Assembly (NCBI RefSeq): GCF_000013665.1
Contig: NC_007912.1
Location: 2,652,501 to 2,716,500 of the forward strand
Direction of reading: 5' to 3'
Length of the DNA: 64,000 nucleotides
Source: Saccharophagus degradans 2-40
Lineage (GTDB): Bacteria > Pseudomonadota > Gammaproteobacteria > Pseudomonadales > Cellvibrionaceae
Shown piece by piece: positions 61,551 to 64,000 of the stretch (position 1 is the first letter of the stretch; every line of letters begins with the position of its first letter). The notes under the pieces are model-generated. The model was not told the DNA's origin. It worked only from the letters and a program-made list of their open reading frames with translations, and searched no databases. The translations under genes and the position numbers were made by a program.

Positions 61551-62618
61551 CTATGTAGCATATAGTTTATTTAGCTGATTCTTATAGTTTTCTACTGAAA
61601 AGTATTTTTTAATTATCTGATTATTTTTCCGCCGCTGCTCTTGCGTCAACAATTGCCCCTCAAAACGCTCAAGATCCAAAACAGCAACACCCAACTCATT
61701 AAATAACTGCCACTGCGTTACATTTGTTCGCATATACACAGTTTTGCCCAAGCCAATCAAGTTAATAGTATTCCCCATAGCCTGCTGTCGCTTATGATCA
61801 AAAATTGCTATATCGATATCAGCAAGTAATGCTAAGTAATCTTTTAAGGGAAGAAATTTCGTCAATGGTCGGAAATCATCTCCAAACAATTCTTTCCCAT
61901 ATTGAACAACGTCATCGCGGTACATTTCGTTTCCGTATGACAAGGGCGCATAGATACGCATATTATCAACGCCACTATCCGCGAGCATATCAAATATACA
62001 TTTATGATTATTTGACGGATCTGCCGAATGCCCTACTAAAATATTTATACTTGAGCCATTTTCATCTGAATTAGATTGTACTCGTTCCTCTTCCGGCTCT
62101 ACATATATGTTGCTTGGATACATAATACAATCACAGTACCTGCCGACAACGCCCCATCTTTGCTGCGCATATTGATAATCACCCCTAATGTAAGTAACCA
62201 CACCACCCAATCTTGAACATATTACCCGCCGCAACTTTGATACTATTTTTTCTTTAAAGCATTTTTCTTCTTTAACGTATAGGTCTGCCCCCCACATTAC
62301 CCAGTAGACCTTAGAAAGACACGTATAGTTAGCAACTAAAAATAATATCAACTTATTATCAAAGAGCCCGTGCACGATTACCTTATCAGCAAACATCATT
62401 CTTCGAAATAGACGACAAAGATAGCCTATTTTCTCAGTGTAGGCTCTCGGCATAACTTTAAAGTCACCAAACTCTGGCAGCAAGTACTTCTCATGATAAC
62501 CAATAATAAAATATTCATGGTCGAAAGAATTACAATTTAACTCATTGAACTCAACAAACCCTTTTATAAACTTATCGAAGGAGCAAATATGCACTACGTT
62601 TTTTTTGTCTTTAGCCAT
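61551..62618 (-). CDS. WecF-like (GT56) fucosyltransferase-type enzyme
   Basis: The 355-residue protein resembles the 4-alpha-L-fucosyltransferase family (GT56) of WecF, which transfers Fuc4NAc from TDP-Fuc4NAc to lipid II in enterobacterial common antigen synthesis. Matching regions include VIVHGLFD, KVYWVMWGADLY, the ILVGHSADPSNNHKCIFDM segment (split: ILVGHSADPSNNH), YGNEMYRDDVVQYGKELFG (split: YGNEMYRDDV) and FDHKRQQAMGN. No WecD/WecE genes are adjacent, while gmd/fcl are, so the donor may differ. It is the first gene of the tight cluster after a 441-base gap. Confidence 0.82.
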   Translation of the reverse strand: MAKDKKNVVHICSFDKFIKGFVEFNELNCNSFDHEYFIIGYHEKYLLPEFGDFKVMPRAYTEKIGYLCRLFRRMMFADKVIVHGLFDNKLILFLVANYTCLSKVYWVMWGADLYVKEEKCFKEKIVSKLRRVICSRLGGVVTYIRGDYQYAQQRWGVVGRYCDCIMYPSNIYVEPEEERVQSNSDENGSSINILVGHSADPSNNHKCIFDMLADSGVDNMRIYAPLSYGNEMYRDDVVQYGKELFGDDFRPLTKFLPLKDYLALLADIDIAIFDHKRQQAMGNTINLIGLGKTVYMRTNVTQWQLFNELGVAVLDLERFEGQLLTQEQRRKNNQIIKKYFSVENYKNQLNKLYAT

Positions 62619-63059
62619 AATTCATAAAACCCTGAGCCAATCCCCTACCAGATAAATCGCTTACAATAACCACACCCTAAAAACCGACAATTTCAATCCC
62701 AGCTGCTAATTCTACCTACCATATTAGTGACTAAACGATCAACCACAGCAAAGCTGGATCACGACGACAAGCACTGTAAAATTGCGAGCCATACCGAACG
62801 CACGCATTACTATTTAGCTTAAAATAGAGCTTGCGCGCAATATGTTTTGATAAACAAAGCGATTTATTAGATTGTTATATCAGCTAACTATGAGTAAGTA
62901 GGACAACACCGAGCCAACCTATGCATAGCGCTCACAACAGGACACGAAAAGCCTAACCTCTACCTTCGAAAAATATTAAGGTATGCAACAACCAAACATC
63001 CCTACTGCCAAGCACAAATATTGACTTATCCCTCACCACCAACATAAATAAGTGCCGAG
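62619..63059. other. 441-base gap inside the glycan cluster
   Basis: No gene, hairpin with a T-run or known RNA is seen between the WecF-like gene and the oxidoreductase gene. The sequence is AT-rich with several short runs. It may hold a promoter for the 62.6-52.6 kb transcript, but no consensus pair could be assigned with confidence. Confidence 0.4.
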
Positions 63060-64000
63060 CTATCTTCCCTCTTTAAAATTTAGCACTGAGCCTAACAAAT
63101 CTACTTGATCAGCCATGTGCCGGTACTCAATTTCAAATTCACTTAAAGAAATCAATTCAGATGCATAATTAAACATCTCTACAAAATGATTATCAGGCCC
63201 ACAGTTTATTTTCTCTATTAAGGCACCATTATTCTTAATCGTTATTTGAGAATCAAAGGAATCCGGTTTTGAAAAGGCGCGCTCCACTAGTAGATGCCCT
63301 CGCTCCAACCAAATTCTAATTTGATTTATATAGCTAGCTCCAAACCTCCAGTTACATATAGCAATTTGATTTATATCATTCGAAAGAATCGCATGCCCAC
63401 CAACATCAACCTCAAATTCTTTCGAAAATAAAACGTGAGCCCATTCCACCTTAGGATTACACCCCAATAAAATTCGCGCGGCAGATAATGTGTAAGCACC
63501 CGCATCATAAAGCGCCCCCCCCTCCAACACTTTTGAGTATCTTATATCGTTTTTGGGTAAATGAGGAAATCCAAACTCACACTCTATGCGCACAATCTCG
63601 CCATACCGATTAAAATCTAACAGCTCCTGTAATGCCTTGAATTGGCTATGAAAGCGGTACATGAATGCCTCCATGACCAGGACCTCATTGGCACGAGCCA
63701 TTTCAAGGAGCTCATCAACTTGATCAGCCGAAGTTAGAGCTGTTTTTTCAACCAAAACAGATTTTTTAGCAGTGATACATTTTTTTATTTGTTCGTAGTG
63801 GACTCCTGTTGGACTACTCAAATACACCAATCCCACCGCAGAATCTGATAACAACTCCTGCTCGTCAGCATATCTTTTACACCCTGTTTGGGAGCATACG
63901 GCTCCAAGTATTGCTTCATTTCGCGTATAAGCCCCAATTAGCTCAACGCTGTCGCAACGCTTAATTGCTGGTATTATATTTTTCTGAGCATGCTGACCTA
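63060..64000 (-). CDS. Gfo/Idh/MocA family oxidoreductase, N-terminus beyond window
   Basis: The frame stays open to the window edge, giving at least 313 codons; the in-frame TTG at 63854 is not the real start because upstream codons read like the family Rossmann domain (NIIPAIKRCDSVELIGAYTRN, split: IIPAIKRCDSV, LIGAYTRN). The YLSSPTGVHYEQIKKCI motif (split: YLSSPTGVHYEQ), the VLVEKTA motif with the catalytic Lys of the EK(P) signature, EAFMYRFHSQF and GGALYDAGAYTL are typical. It is probably an NAD(P)-dependent sugar dehydrogenase or reductase that serves the glycan cluster. The substrate cannot be told. Confidence 0.87.
   Translation of the reverse strand, partial: GQHAQKNIIPAIKRCDSVELIGAYTRNEAILGAVCSQTGCKRYADEQELLSDSAVGLVYLSSPTGVHYEQIKKCITAKKSVLVEKTALTSADQVDELLEMARANEVLVMEAFMYRFHSQFKALQELLDFNRYGEIVRIECEFGFPHLPKNDIRYSKVLEGGALYDAGAYTLSAARILLGCNPKVEWAHVLFSKEFEVDVGGHAILSNDINQIAICNWRFGASYINQIRIWLERGHLLVERAFSKPDSFDSQITIKNNGALIEKINCGPDNHFVEMFNYASELISLSEFEIEYRHMADQVDLLGSVLNFKEGR

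Overview
The window reads as a chromosomal segment of a marine-type gammaproteobacterium with moderate G+C. Gene order from purF to the LysR gene beside leuC follows the Pseudomonas pattern (purF-cvpA-SPOR-folC-accD-trpF-truA-fimV-asd-leuBDC-LysR), with trpB and trpA inserted between trpF and accD. The protein families and a PEP-CTERM protein fit the Cellvibrionaceae (Saccharophagus/Teredinibacter-like). That placement is an inference from recall, not from a search. No rRNA, tRNA, CRISPR array or intact transposase gene was seen.

Region 1 (1-18.5 kb) is almost all on the minus strand and is biosynthetic: purine (purF), CvpA, an SPOR-domain envelope protein, folate (folC), fatty acid (accD), tryptophan (trpF, trpB, trpA), tRNA pseudouridylation (truA), a very large acidic FimV, aspartate-semialdehyde dehydrogenase and leucine synthesis (leuC, leuD, leuB). 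A receiver-TPR response regulator lies divergent to cvpA, and a LysR regulator lies divergent to leuC.

Region 2 (18.6-33 kb) is mixed: an outer-membrane barrel protein, a secreted Cys-rich protein of unknown function, an MFS transporter, aroC, prmB, folE, a five-gene run (gpsA, DUF4389, sixA, alpha/beta hydrolase, DUF4892/OmpA-like), htpG behind a good heat-shock-type promoter, a small lipoprotein and a PEP-CTERM protein.

Region 3 (33-46.5 kb) is a TCA-cycle block: sdhCDAB, sucA-sucB-lpd-sucC-sucD on the minus strand and gltA divergent from sdhC. Two strong hairpins lie between cistrons of the suc cluster.

Region 4 (46.5-64 kb) is envelope/polysaccharide related: a LapG-like cysteine protease, rfbB, an MBL/beta-CASP protein, ugd, then a surface-glycan cluster (fcl, gmd, two GT2 enzymes, a Wzy-like polymerase, a GT4, a hexapeptide acyltransferase, a GT2, a Wzx-like flippase, a WecF/GT56-like transferase and a partial Gfo/Idh/MocA oxidoreductase). 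Many of its genes overlap by 4 or 11 bases. They most likely assemble and export a fucose-containing glycan. Between the LapG-like gene and rfbB lies a 149-bp nested inverted-repeat element that looks like a non-autonomous mobile element and is flanked by an inverted pair of terminator palindromes. It and the glycan cluster are the least ordinary parts of the window.
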